Origin: Clostridium sp. M62/1
GTDB taxonomy: Bacteria > Bacillota > Clostridia > Lachnospirales > Lachnospiraceae
Assembly (NCBI RefSeq): GCF_020736365.1
Contig: NZ_CP085988.1
Coordinates: forward strand, 3,416,001 to 3,480,000
Reading direction: 5' to 3'
DNA length: 64,000 nt
The stretch's first letter is position 1, and every line of letters begins with the position of its first letter. Both the position numbers and the translations under genes were made by a program. Below are positions 25,944 through 34,724 of this stretch, in pieces. The notes under the pieces are model-generated. The model was not told the DNA's origin, ran no database searches, and saw nothing but the letters and a program-made list of their open reading frames with translations.

Positions 25944-27237
25944 CTCCAATGGTAAGAAAGTAGAGGATGACACTAAGAAGATCAATGGCAAGACCTACTA
26001 CTTCAACGAAGACGGCGAGATGAGATATGGTTGGTACCAGGATGCCAACGGCGATGTATTTTATCTTGGCAGCGAGGACGAAGGTTGGAGAGCCGAGAGC
26101 CAGTGGTTATGGCTTGCATTACCGGATGAGGATGAGGTTGACAGAAACAGCGTTAGCTTCTGTGATGACGACAGAGAATGCGAAGTACACTGTGATGAAG
26201 AGGGCTGGTACTACTTCGGAAGCAACGGCAAAATGTACAGAGATTCTAAGAAGAAGAAAGTAAATGGAAAGTACTACTTCTTTAACGAGCACGGCCAGAT
26301 GCTGTATGAGTGGATCAACAACCAGAAGTACAATGTAAGCAGTAGCTCTGATCTTGTAAGCGGTACAGATGAAAAAGGCACTACATACCAGAAACCAGGT
26401 GCTGCTTCTTCCAGCAACGGCGTCTTAGATGACAATGCTGATTATAAGGGAGGAAGCCAGATCTGGAATATGCAGTACTCCAATGTAGTGGAAGATGGTT
26501 CCAGAGCAAACGGCTGGTACGAGATCGACGGTTCTGCTGATACAGGCGAAGATGGTGATACAGATTGGTACTACTTCGATGACGGCGAGCCAGAGAGGGC
26601 AGATGCCGGAAAAGACTTTGTTACTGTAGACGGCGATGGAGCAAAGGTATTCAGAGCAAAGATTAAGATCAATGGAAAGTACTTCTGCTTCAACGAGATG
26701 GGTCAGATGCAGACAGGTCTTCAGTACGTCGGAGCTGACAAGGCATTCTACTACTTTGATGAGAACGGCTATATGCAGACAGGCAAGGAAACAAATGTAG
26801 AGGATGATGATGATTCCTACAACTTCTACTTCATTACCAAGAACGGCAAGAACGGCCAGGGACAGATGGGAGAGAAGGACAACTACCTTTACTTTGGTGG
26901 AAAACGCCTTGAGGCTGATGATGACTACAAGATCTACTTCCTTGATGGGGAGTATTATCTGGTAAATAACAAGGGTAAAATCCAGGATTCCAAGTCCAAG
27001 AAGTACGATGTGGAGAATGGAAACGGCATGACAGACGCTAAGTTTACTTTCAAGAACAACGGCGGTATTTCTAAGGTATATGTCGATGATGTCGAAGTTC
27101 CGGCAACTGAGTGGAAGAAAGATGCGGAAATCCCAGAGATTGCTCTGTATGATGGATACTTTACATATGATGACGGAGATGTTTTAGGATGGTATACAGA
27201 AGATCAGTACAATGGTTTCGCAAGAAATAATAATTGA
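25606..27237 (+). CDS. Secreted acidic protein with cell-wall-binding (choline-binding-type) repeats, copy 1
   Basis: A 543-residue secreted protein. A signal peptide (MRKQTKLVAVLSAAALLAVGASMTSFA) is followed by many CW_binding_1-like repeats rich in aromatic residues and Gly, such as WHYYDSDDEMVTDEW, WFYLDEDGNML, KYYFFNEHGQMLYEW and AFYYFDENGYMQTG. The protein is very acidic, with Asp/Glu-rich spacers, and has no recognisable catalytic domain. Repeats of this type bind wall teichoic or lipoteichoic acids, so a surface or envelope role is likely. A paralogue at 29111-30751 is inverted and shares the first ~115 residues exactly, then diverges. Ribosome site AAAGGAGAG. TATAAT at 25530-25535 lies inside the repeated region. 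Confidence 0.88.
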   Translation: MRKQTKLVAVLSAAALLAVGASMTSFAGWEKDEDGIWHYYDSDDEMVTDEWRKDGSKWFYLDEDGNMLTDSWVDDEYYVGSDGAMLKNQWVKTTADEDVDDPEDDGDHWYYFSSNGKKVEDDTKKINGKTYYFNEDGEMRYGWYQDANGDVFYLGSEDEGWRAESQWLWLALPDEDEVDRNSVSFCDDDRECEVHCDEEGWYYFGSNGKMYRDSKKKKVNGKYYFFNEHGQMLYEWINNQKYNVSSSSDLVSGTDEKGTTYQKPGAASSSNGVLDDNADYKGGSQIWNMQYSNVVEDGSRANGWYEIDGSADTGEDGDTDWYYFDDGEPERADAGKDFVTVDGDGAKVFRAKIKINGKYFCFNEMGQMQTGLQYVGADKAFYYFDENGYMQTGKETNVEDDDDSYNFYFITKNGKNGQGQMGEKDNYLYFGGKRLEADDDYKIYFLDGEYYLVNNKGKIQDSKSKKYDVENGNGMTDAKFTFKNNGGISKVYVDDVEVPATEWKKDAEIPEIALYDGYFTYDDGDVLGWYTEDQYNGFARNNN

Positions 27238-27262
27238 TAACCTGTAAATCATGAATTTAAAA

Positions 27263-27316
27263 GGGGATGCTATCTTAATTGCGGGAAACCGCAGGAGGAT
27301 AGTATCCTCTTTTTTA
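27263..27316 (+). terminator. Terminator of surface-protein gene 1
   Basis: GGGGATGCTATC (27263-27274) pairs with GATAGTATCCTC (27298-27309), with an inner GCGG-GAAA-CCGC hairpin, followed by a T-run. Confidence 0.85.
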
Positions 27317-27527
27317 CATTCTAAAATTTAAAAATCCATCGATAATTACACTTAATATTTAGAAAATATGAAACTATAAGTATAAACTTATTCTTTTCCA
27401 CGCTTTTATCGATATATCCCCTCTATTATTTTTCAATTCAATATTTAACATTGACATATATTATAAAATTACTTTTAATAAAATTACTAATTTTAAAATT
27501 AGTAAAAATAATTAAAGGGGGCTAATT

Positions 27528-28913
27528 ATGTTTGTAGGAAGAGAACGGGAACTGCAGAAGCTGGAATCGATGTATGAAAGTGATCAATTTGAGTTTGCCG
27601 TTTTTTACGGCAGACGGCGGGTAGGTAAGACAACCCTCATCAATGAATTCTGCAAGAATAAAAAGACAATTTTTTTCGTTGCATCTGAGGCAGCCAGCCA
27701 GGAAAATCTGGAACTTTTCTCGAAAGCTGTCTTTCAGGCCACAATGCCGGGGTTGACATTTCCTTCTTTCAGAAGTTATGACGAATTATTTTCCTATATA
27801 GACAATATATGCAGTCAGGAGCGGATTATCCTGGCAATTGACGAGTTTCCCTATCTGGCGGCCAGCTACAAGGCAGTTTCTTCCCTGCTGCAGGCTCATA
27901 TTGACCAGAAATGGAAAAACAGCAGGCTGTTTCTGATTTTATGCGGTTCTTCCATGATCTTCATGGAACATCAGGTTCTGGGGTATAAAAGCCCTCTCTA
28001 TGGGGGAAGAACTGCGCAATTTAAAATTCATCCATTTACATTTTTCGAGTCCAGACGTCTTCTGGAGGATTTTTCCAAGGAAGAGCAGGCCATCATTTAT
28101 GGCATAACAGGAGGAATTCCAGAGTATTTAAGCCGTATTCGCCCCTCTGTTTCTCTGGATGAAAATATTATTGATCTGTTTTTTACGGAAAGCGGAAGAC
28201 TCTATGAAGAACCCTCCAATCTTCTGAAGCAGGAACTGAGGGATCCGTCTACGTACAATTCCGTTATTGGGGCAATCGCTTCTGGTGCAAGCCGCCTCAA
28301 TGATATAGCGGTTAAGACAGGAATCGAGACAGGAGCAGCAAGCAACCTGCTGGTTTCCCTCATAGAGCTGGGGAACGTCCGAAAGGAAATTCCCGTTACA
28401 GAAAAAGCTGGAAGCCGGAAGACTATTTATCTGCTGCAGGATCAGATGTTTCGGTTCTGGTACCGCTTTGTGGCTCCAAATATCAGCGGAATTGTCCGGG
28501 GAATAGGGGCTGAAATCTATGAAAAGCAAATCCGGCCTCAGCTCAGCCATTTCATGAGATTTGTATTTGAAGAAATTTGCCAGCAGTATCTGTATCTTCC
28601 GCAGAACCTGTCTTCTGCCCCGTTTCTGTACAGCAAATGCGGAAGATGGTGGGGAAATAATCCTGTCGAAAAGCGCCAGGAAGAAATTGATATAGTGGTG
28701 CTCGATGAGAGCCATATCCTGTTGGGGGAATGCAAATGGCAGAATGCTCCGGTAGGAGTTGATGTACTAAGGGATTTGATTCTTCAGGGGAATTTATTTT
28801 ACATTCAGGAAAAATGGTTTTATGTTTTTGCAAAAACGGCCTTCACAAAAGATTGCATAGACTATGCAGAAAAGAGTAAAAATATACATCTGATTACGTT
28901 TGATGAAATGTAA
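27528..28913 (+). CDS. P-loop ATPase with DUF234-type nuclease-like C terminus
   Basis: A 461-residue protein of the archaeal-type ATPase family. Residues 1-240 form an ATPase domain: MFVGRERELQKLE, Walker A YGRRRVGKTTL, Walker B ILAIDEFPYL and sensor LILCGSS. A winged-helix region follows, then a DUF234 domain whose EIDIVVLDESHILLGECKW has the E/D-x-D ... E-x-K layout of the PD-(D/E)xK nuclease fold. Function is not established for these proteins; roles in stress or mobile-element biology have been proposed. It lies alone between the two convergent surface-protein genes, after an AT-rich 210-bp stretch, and has a GGGGG ribosome site. Its location inside an inverted-repeat-bounded segment suggests later acquisition. 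Confidence 0.85.
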   Translation: MFVGRERELQKLESMYESDQFEFAVFYGRRRVGKTTLINEFCKNKKTIFFVASEAASQENLELFSKAVFQATMPGLTFPSFRSYDELFSYIDNICSQERIILAIDEFPYLAASYKAVSSLLQAHIDQKWKNSRLFLILCGSSMIFMEHQVLGYKSPLYGGRTAQFKIHPFTFFESRRLLEDFSKEEQAIIYGITGGIPEYLSRIRPSVSLDENIIDLFFTESGRLYEEPSNLLKQELRDPSTYNSVIGAIASGASRLNDIAVKTGIETGAASNLLVSLIELGNVRKEIPVTEKAGSRKTIYLLQDQMFRFWYRFVAPNISGIVRGIGAEIYEKQIRPQLSHFMRFVFEEICQQYLYLPQNLSSAPFLYSKCGRWWGNNPVEKRQEEIDIVVLDESHILLGECKWQNAPVGVDVLRDLILQGNLFYIQEKWFYVFAKTAFTKDCIDYAEKSKNIHLITFDEM

Positions 28914-28961
28914 TAATGAGCGAGAATCAAGGCTGAAATCATATGGCAGCAGGTCTGGGCT

Positions 28962-29017
28962 CTATGTCAATAGCTGGGACGGGACTCGTTTGAATCCCGC
29001 CCCAGCTATTGACATAG
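28962..29017. terminator. Very long near-perfect hairpin after the ATPase gene
   Basis: CTATGTCAATAGCTGGG (28962-28978) pairs with its complement at 29001-29017, and CGGGA pairs with TCCCG inside, with one A/C mismatch and a 10-nt loop. It is about 50 bp downstream of the ATPase stop and has no long T-run. It may terminate, stabilise RNA, or be a remnant of a small mobile repeat. Confidence 0.6.
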
Positions 29018-29022
29018 GCTCT

Positions 29023-29072
29023 AAAAGCGCCGACAGAAGAATAATCAAATCTGTCTGCCAGCGCCTTTTTTA
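29023..29072. terminator. Bidirectional terminator between ATPase and surface-protein gene 2
   Basis: AAAAGCGCCGACAG (29023-29036) pairs with CTGTCTGCCAGCGCCTTTTT (29051-29070) with a small bulge; A and T runs flank both sides. Confidence 0.75.
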
Positions 29073-29110
29073 ATTAATCAATCGTTTACCTGAAATAGGC
29101 TACCCAGATA

Positions 29111-30751
29111 TTAATCTACCCAGCTTGGAGCCTTGTCTGCTGTAAACCACTTAAGACCAGTTCCTGGAATGTCTGCGCTATTTCCGCTTCCCTCCGTCTC
29201 AATCTCGTATGTAAAGTATCCATCATATAAGGAAACGTAAGGGATAGTTGCTGCTTCTCTTAAGTCAGCCCAATCCTCATCTGTAGCCTTTTCTCCATCA
29301 ATTTCTACAATGCCGGTAATCTTATTTCCACTGAAGGTGAACTGTACATCTGTAAGACCATTTCCATTCTCCACATCATATTTCTTAGACTTGGAGTCCT
29401 GGATTTTGCCCTTATTATTTACAAGATAGTAAGCACCTTCGTAGTAAACAACTCTGTAGTCATCATCTGCCTCGATGCGTTTTCCTTCGAAGTATAAGTA
29501 ACCATCCTTCTCGCCCTTCTGTCCCTGGCCGTTCTTGCCATTCTTGGTGATAAAGTAGTAATTGAAGGAGTCATCGTCATCCTCTACATTGCTCTCTTTA
29601 CCTGTCTGCATATAGCCGTTGTCGTCAAAGTAGTAGAATGCCTTGTCCTTTGGAATGTACTGAAGCCCTGTCTGCATCTGACCCATCTCGTTGAAGCAGA
29701 AGTATTTTCCGTCAATTTTGATTTTTGCTCTGTAAACAGGAGCTCCATCTCCATCTGCAATATCTAAAAGATCTCTGCTAGAATCTGCTCTCTCTGGCTC
29801 TCCATCATCGAAGTAGTACCAATCTGTATCTCCATCTGTACCTGTGTCAGAGGAACCGTCGATTTCATACCAACCGTTTGCTCTGGAACCATCTTCTACA
29901 ACATTAGAATACTGCATGTTGTAGATATATCCAGCGCCTTCCTCACCGTCAGCTACAGCATTTCCATCTAATGCATTGCTTGCAGATGCATTAGTCTCTA
30001 ACTCTGCACCAGATGGTGTTGTGTTCTTATTTACAACATACTTCTGGTTATTGATCCATTCGTATACCATCTGACCATGCTCATTGAAGAAATAATATTT
30101 TCCGTTTACTTTCTTCTTGTCTGCCTTCTGGTACATTTTACCATTGGATCCGAAGTAGTACCAACCTTCTTCATCACAGTCTTCACACTCGTCAGAGTCG
30201 AAGTCAACACCGTTTCTGTCAACCTCATCCTCATCTGGTAATGCAAGCCATAACCACTGGCTCTCTGCTCTCCAGCCTTCGTCCTCGCCGCCAAGGTAGA
30301 ATACGTCTTCACCATCCTGATGCCAGCCGTATCTCATCTCACCGTCTTCGTTGAAGTAGTAGGTCTTGCCGTTGATCTTCTTGGAATCTTCCTCTACCTT
30401 CTTACCATTGGAAGAGAAGTAGTACCAGTGATCACCGTCATCCTCTGGATCATCTACATCCTCATCAGCTGTTGTCTTAACCCACTGATTCTTTAACATA
30501 GCACCGTCAGAACCTACATAGTACTCATCGTCTACCCAGGAATCTGTCAGCATGTTTCCATCCTCATCGAGGTAGAACCACTTGGAGCCGTCTTTTCTCC
30601 ACTCGTCTGTTACCATCTCATCATCGCTGTCATAGTAGTGCCAGATACCATCCTCATCCTTCTCCCAACCTGCGAAAGATGTCATGGAAGCGCCTACAGC
30701 GAGTAAAGCTGCTGCAGAAAGAACTGCAACTAATTTAGTCTGCTTTCTCAT
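29111..30751 (-). CDS. Secreted acidic protein with cell-wall-binding repeats, copy 2
   Basis: A 546-residue paralogue of the protein at 25606-27237, in inverted orientation. The signal peptide and first ~115 residues are identical; beyond that the repeats are similar but diverged (for example HQDGEDVFYLGGEDEGW), and the middle (around residues 235-275) and the C terminus (IETEGSGNSADIPGTGLKWFTADKAPSWVD) are specific to this copy. Aromatic/Gly repeat units again suggest wall binding. The start ATG 30751 follows AAAGGAGAG, identical to copy 1. Upstream, outside the repeat, the promoter context differs: TTGCGA precedes the shared TATAAT by 19 bp here and not in copy 1. Confidence 0.88.
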   Translation of the reverse strand: MRKQTKLVAVLSAAALLAVGASMTSFAGWEKDEDGIWHYYDSDDEMVTDEWRKDGSKWFYLDEDGNMLTDSWVDDEYYVGSDGAMLKNQWVKTTADEDVDDPEDDGDHWYYFSSNGKKVEEDSKKINGKTYYFNEDGEMRYGWHQDGEDVFYLGGEDEGWRAESQWLWLALPDEDEVDRNGVDFDSDECEDCDEEGWYYFGSNGKMYQKADKKKVNGKYYFFNEHGQMVYEWINNQKYVVNKNTTPSGAELETNASASNALDGNAVADGEEGAGYIYNMQYSNVVEDGSRANGWYEIDGSSDTGTDGDTDWYYFDDGEPERADSSRDLLDIADGDGAPVYRAKIKIDGKYFCFNEMGQMQTGLQYIPKDKAFYYFDDNGYMQTGKESNVEDDDDSFNYYFITKNGKNGQGQKGEKDGYLYFEGKRIEADDDYRVVYYEGAYYLVNNKGKIQDSKSKKYDVENGNGLTDVQFTFSGNKITGIVEIDGEKATDEDWADLREAATIPYVSLYDGYFTYEIETEGSGNSADIPGTGLKWFTADKAPSWVD

Positions 30752-30846
30752 AATGAATGCACTCTCCTTTTTTCTTCTTGAAATCATTTTTTTCGAAATT
30801 CCTAACTGCATTACGTGGCTATTATACTTCGGATAAGGGAAATTAT
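30414..30846 (-). repeat. Right copy of the inverted repeat
   Basis: Reverse-complement partner of 25510-25943. It ends at 30846, about 105 bp from the promoter of the recombinase gene that follows. Confidence 0.9.
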
Positions 30847-30951
30847 CGCAAGTTGTCCCCGGTTCACGGCTGTATTTATCTGGTTTTCCCCAATTTCTTG
30901 TCTATTTTTCCTGTTTTTCCACCATTTTTTTATTTTTCTCTCAATATTATC

Positions 30952-30980
30952 TTGCTTTTCAGTCTGTCGAATGTTATAGT
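30952..30980 (+). promoter_or_regulatory. Promoter of the tandem recombinase genes
   Basis: TTGCTT (30952-30957) and TATAGT (30975-30980) are spaced by 17 bp, 95 bp before the first recombinase start. The 323-bp gap 30752-31074 otherwise holds the end of the inverted repeat. Confidence 0.65.
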
Positions 30981-31074
30981 TAAACGGTGATTCTTAGAAT
31001 TGGATAATATTTCCATTTTTAGACATTTTTGCAACTATTTATATTTATGCATTCATAATCAAGGAGAGTTTCTC

Positions 31075-31998
31075 ATGGCTTTGTCTGTCAATCAGTTTCA
31101 GGCTCCTGAACCACATTCTGTATATTCCGAGAACCGCCGTCTGGAGGCTTCCGACAAAGAGGAAATCGCCGAACGAATGAAAGAGATTGACTCTGCAATC
31201 CAGGGTTTTTGCCAATATCTGCATACAAAAAATATGGCGTCTAACACGATCCATGTCTATTCCTATGCTCTTCGGCAGTTTTTATGTCGTTATCGCCAGG
31301 TTGACTTTTCCAACCTTCACCTTTATAAAGTTTTTCTTCTGGAACACTATAAGCCGCAGACAGTCAACCTGCGTATTCGGGCACTGAATTCTTATCTGGA
31401 GTTTACAAGGGCCAAATCCCAGAAGCTCTCCATGGTAAAAATACAGCAGAGGAACTACCTTGAAAACGTAATCAGCGAGGCAGACTACGAGTACCTGAAA
31501 AACTGTCTTCTGAGAGATGAGAAATACCTCTATTACTTTATTATCCGTTTCATGGCCGCTACCGGAGCCCGGGTCAGTGAAGTCATTCAGTTTCAGGCTG
31601 AGGATATCAGAAACGGCTACAAGGATCTCTACTCCAAGGGAAACAAGGTCAGACGTATTTATATTCCTAAAGCCCTTCATCAGGATGCCCTTCGCTGGCT
31701 GGAGGCTTCTAAGATCCAGTCAGGCGATATTTTTTTGAACCGTTTCGGCAAACGCATTACCCCAGCCGGGATACGCGGGCAGTTGAAGGTTCTGGCTCTC
31801 AACTACGGCATCAACCCTGATGTAGTCTATCCCCATTCCTTCCGTCACCGCTTTGCCAAAAGCTTTATCGAAAAATGTGGGGACATTTCCTTATTATCTG
31901 ATCTCCTCGGACACCGCAACATTGAGACAACGAGGATCTATCTGCGCCGTTCCAGCAGCGAACAGTACGATATCATCAATAAAGTAGTGGACTGGTAA
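31075..31998 (+). CDS. Tyrosine recombinase, XerC/D-like, first of a tandem pair
   Basis: A 307-residue tyrosine recombinase without an arm-binding domain. The N-terminal SAM-like core-binding domain includes FCQYLHTKNMASNTIHVYSYALRQFL. The catalytic domain has Arg in AATGARVSEVIQF, HSFRHRFA (H-x-x-R), GHRNIETTRIYL with His and nucleophile Tyr. The start ATG 31075 follows AAGGAGAG; the longer frame from 31000 lacks one. The stop overlaps the start of a second recombinase gene (TAATG). This size and architecture are common to DNA invertases that switch surface genes in gut Firmicutes, and the locus beside it contains long inverted repeats. Substrate sites are not known. Confidence 0.9.
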   Translation: MALSVNQFQAPEPHSVYSENRRLEASDKEEIAERMKEIDSAIQGFCQYLHTKNMASNTIHVYSYALRQFLCRYRQVDFSNLHLYKVFLLEHYKPQTVNLRIRALNSYLEFTRAKSQKLSMVKIQQRNYLENVISEADYEYLKNCLLRDEKYLYYFIIRFMAATGARVSEVIQFQAEDIRNGYKDLYSKGNKVRRIYIPKALHQDALRWLEASKIQSGDIFLNRFGKRITPAGIRGQLKVLALNYGINPDVVYPHSFRHRFAKSFIEKCGDISLLSDLLGHRNIETTRIYLRRSSSEQYDIINKVVDW

Positions 31999-32149
31999 TG
32001 AACATGAATTTTGAAGAACAGTTGGAATATTTTAAACTTTATCTCAGAAAGCAGGGAAAGAGCTCTAACACAATCCTCTCCTACCTGTGTTCCCTGCGCC
32101 TTTTTTACTCTCTCTACAGCGAACTGAATGTGGATAATCTTCATGCCTA

Positions 32150-33514
32150 GATTGTGTCAATAGTTTTTCGCAAAATTAAAATCTTGCCGTTTGGCAGCCG
32201 GTAGTCAGCCGGCTATGATATCAGACAGCTGATCCTCTTCTGGATTGAAAAGATGATCCATATTCATGTAACGTCTGGCTCCCCAGCTTGTTGCTGCTAC
32301 ATGACGCAGTCTGGCACATACGAGCATCAAGGCGCTCTGCCCGTCAGGAAAAGCGCCGATCGCTTTTGTACGGCGTTTAATCTCACGGTTGAGACGCTCA
32401 ATCGCGTTATTGGTCCGGAGCCGGGTCCAATGCTGCGTAGGAAAATCCATATAGGTCAAGGTTTCCTCGATTCCGTCCTCCACCTTTTTGGCAGCTTTGG
32501 CAAGCTTCATAGACCGGAGTTTTTCCGATACCTGGAGCGCTTTTTCACGAGCAGCATCCTTGCTCTCCTGTGCATGGATCGCCTTGAGCATAAGCGCTAC
32601 CGTTTTCATCTTGTTACGGGGCGTAACAGAAAATATATTTCTGTAAAAATGAACTGTACAACGCTGATATCTGGCATCCGGAAAGACTTCTGGAATCGTT
32701 TCAAGCATGCCGAGGTTCTTGTCGCCAATGATCAATCGAACACCAGTAAGCCCGCGTTCCTTCAGCCATACGAAGAAAGAACGCCAGCTTTCACGATCTT
32801 CCTTCATCCCTTCAGCGGCACCAAGGATCTCCCGGCAGCCATCCTGGCTGACGCCAATGGCAACAAGAACAGAAACATTCTGGATTTCGCCGCCCCAGCT
32901 GCGTTTCAGGTAAACGCCATCTACGTAAACATAAGGATAGCTTCCAGAAAGCGGACGGGTACGCCAGGTTTCGATATGTTCATAAGCCTTTTTGTTCAGG
33001 TTACTGATGGTTCCAGGAGATACTTTTGTTCCCCATAAAGCCTCGGTGATATCCTCAACGCGGCGTACAGAAACACCGGCCAGATACATCTCAATCAGAG
33101 CTTCTTCCACGGAAGATTCTCTGCGGCGATATCTTTCAATAATGGCCGTCTCGAAAGGAATGCCCTTGAGTTTTGGAACTTTCAGCTCCACTTCGCCTGC
33201 AGCTGTATGGAGATTCCGTTTATAATGGCCGGAACGATATCCCTGGCGATCAGAAGAACGCTCATACTTTTCAGCGTTAACTAATTCGTCGGCTTCCTTA
33301 TCAAGCAGGGCATTTAAAGTCTCCTCAACACTGCTGCGGACAAGATCCTTTAAATCGTGCTTTATTAAATCCTCATTTAGCTGTATAATCTTATCAGACA
33401 TGGTTTTATAGCCTCCTTTGATAGATTTGGTTGTGGTGACTTAATTTTACCAAACGGCTATAGACCATGTCTATTTTTATGAAATTAATTTTGCGAAATT
33501 AATTATACGTCATC
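32150..33514 (-). mobile_element. IS256-family insertion sequence (1365 bp) with 8-bp target duplication
   Basis: Flanked by direct repeats CATGCCTA at 32142-32149 and 33515-33522. The ends are imperfect inverted repeats starting GAT and sharing TTTCGCAAAATTAA. Removal plus one repeat restores the host recombinase frame, which fixes both ends. Confidence 0.93.
32205..33401 (-). CDS. IS256-family (Mutator-type) transposase
   Basis: A 398-residue transposase of the IS256 family. Recognisable segments are DKEADELVNAEKYERSSDRQGYRSGHY, the DDE-type core with YPYVYVDGVYLKRSW (first Asp) and VRLIIGDKNLGM (second Asp), CTVHFYRNIFS, and the C-terminal TRLRTNNAIERLNREIKRRTKAIGAFP with the catalytic Glu. 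Length and motifs are complete, so it may be active. It is the only gene of the IS that disrupts the second recombinase. Confidence 0.96.
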   Translation of the reverse strand: MSDKIIQLNEDLIKHDLKDLVRSSVEETLNALLDKEADELVNAEKYERSSDRQGYRSGHYKRNLHTAAGEVELKVPKLKGIPFETAIIERYRRRESSVEEALIEMYLAGVSVRRVEDITEALWGTKVSPGTISNLNKKAYEHIETWRTRPLSGSYPYVYVDGVYLKRSWGGEIQNVSVLVAIGVSQDGCREILGAAEGMKEDRESWRSFFVWLKERGLTGVRLIIGDKNLGMLETIPEVFPDARYQRCTVHFYRNIFSVTPRNKMKTVALMLKAIHAQESKDAAREKALQVSEKLRSMKLAKAAKKVEDGIEETLTYMDFPTQHWTRLRTNNAIERLNREIKRRTKAIGAFPDGQSALMLVCARLRHVAATSWGARRYMNMDHLFNPEEDQLSDIIAG

Positions 33515-34493
33515 CATGCCTACCGGGAATATCTTCTGTCACATTACAGGATCAATACAGTCAACACCCGCATCCACGGTATCAACCGCTTTCTTGAATG
33601 TCTCTCTGCCGCCGACGGCGAAAGCCCCCACGGCAGCAGTGAAAGCTATATAAATAAGGAAGCTTTTCATTCCGAATCTGCAGTTTCTTCCCTCACCGCC
33701 TTCCGCCTGGAACCGCTGAAGGCCTCCCCTTCCCCTGAAAAAATATATTCAAACTCCCAGATATTCCAGTGTGAATATCCCCCTGCCGAATCTGCCCCCT
33801 CTGCCTTAACCTCTTCTTTGGGATATTCACCTTCTACTGAGTCTGTATATCCCTGCTCACTCCCCGCCCCCTCTGACGGAAACAGCTTCAAGCTGAACCC
33901 CGTAAAAAAGCAGCAGAAAACGTATCTTGACACCGTCATTTCTGAACGGGACTATGAGAAATTAAAAAGGCGCCTGAAAAAGGACAATAACTATTACTGG
34001 TATTTTGTAGTCCGCTTTCTCGGGGCGACAGGCGCCAGAATCAGCGAGCTGCTGCAGATCAAGGTGGAGAACCTGAAAAGCGGCCATCTGGATCTCTATT
34101 CCAAGGGCGGAAAAATCCGCCGGCTCTACCTGCCCCGTCGGCTCTGCGACGAGGCCCTGCCGTGGTTTGAATCCAGGGGAATGAAAAGCGGTTTTATTTT
34201 TCTCAATCATCATGGCCAGGTTATATCAGCCCGTGGAATTGCAGTCCAGCTCAAACAGCTTGCCGTGCGGTACCGGATCGATCCCGGCACCGTCTATCCC
34301 CATTCCTTCCGCCACCGCTTTGCCAAAAATTTTCTGAAGAAATTCAATGATATTTCTCTTCTGGCAGACCTGATGGGCCATGACAGCATTGAAACCACCA
34401 GAATCTACCTGACCCGCTCAAGCGTGGAGCAAAAGGAGCTTCTGGACAGAATCATTACCTGGTAGCAGCAAAAAATCTGACGGAATTTCCATG

Positions 34494-34557
34494 AAAAAGC
34501 AGGCAGGCCCGCCTCAGCTCTCCACTCCCTCAATCATGAGGGGCTTGCCTGCTTTTT
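34494..34557 (+). terminator. Terminator of the recombinase operon
   Basis: AAAAAGCAGGCAGGCCC (34494-34510) pairs with GGGCTTGCCTGCTTTTT (34541-34557), ending in a T-run. Confidence 0.85.
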
Positions 34558-34627
34558 CGCGCCGCCGCGCGGCTGCTTTAAACAGCCTTTTTCCTCTGCG
34601 CGGCGTGCGCATCCCGCCCGGCAGGGC

Positions 34628-34698
34628 TTTTCGTATTATAGGAAATTCGGAAGAATTTCCTACAATACGAAAAAAGGGCAGCCAAGCTGCCCCTTTTT
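34628..34698 (-). terminator. Two consecutive hairpins after the glnQ-type gene
   Basis: GGGCAGC/GCTGCCC (34676-34692) with A and T runs is the terminator of the ABC transporter operon on the minus strand. Next to it a 21-bp stem pairs 34628-34648 with 34653-34673 (TTTTCGTATT...), one mismatch, tetraloop GGAA-like. Confidence 0.8.
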
Positions 34699-34724
34699 AT
34701 ATGTCCTCCCCTGCTCTCCCTCTG

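Larger units (their letters stand above)
31998..34465 (+). pseudogene. Second tyrosine recombinase gene, split by IS256-family element
   Basis: The first 50 codons (MNMNFEEQLEYFKLYLRKQGKSS..., ATG 31998) and the remainder (from 33515) are separated by the IS at 32150-33514. Removing the IS and one 8-bp repeat CATGCCTA joins VDNLHA to YREYLLSHYRINTVNTRIHGINRF in frame, giving 364 codons. The catalytic domain is complete: TGARISELLQI, HSFRHRFAKNF and GHDSIETTRIYLTRS. Between core-binding and catalytic domains there is an unusual Ser/Pro-rich linker of about 75 residues. It is a paralogue of the upstream recombinase. The downstream part could at most yield a product lacking the core-binding domain. 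Confidence 0.9.

Noticed and set aside
25606..30751. CRISPR-like or tandem repeat array in the surface genes
   Set aside because: The repeats are protein-level aromatic/Gly units of variable spacing, without constant DNA repeats and spacers. No CRISPR array was seen anywhere in the window.
33818..34465. The 215-codon recombinase as a complete short gene starting at TTG 33818
   Set aside because: Sequence upstream to 33515 is open, in frame and joins the N-terminal part across the IS target repeat; it is the second half of a split gene.
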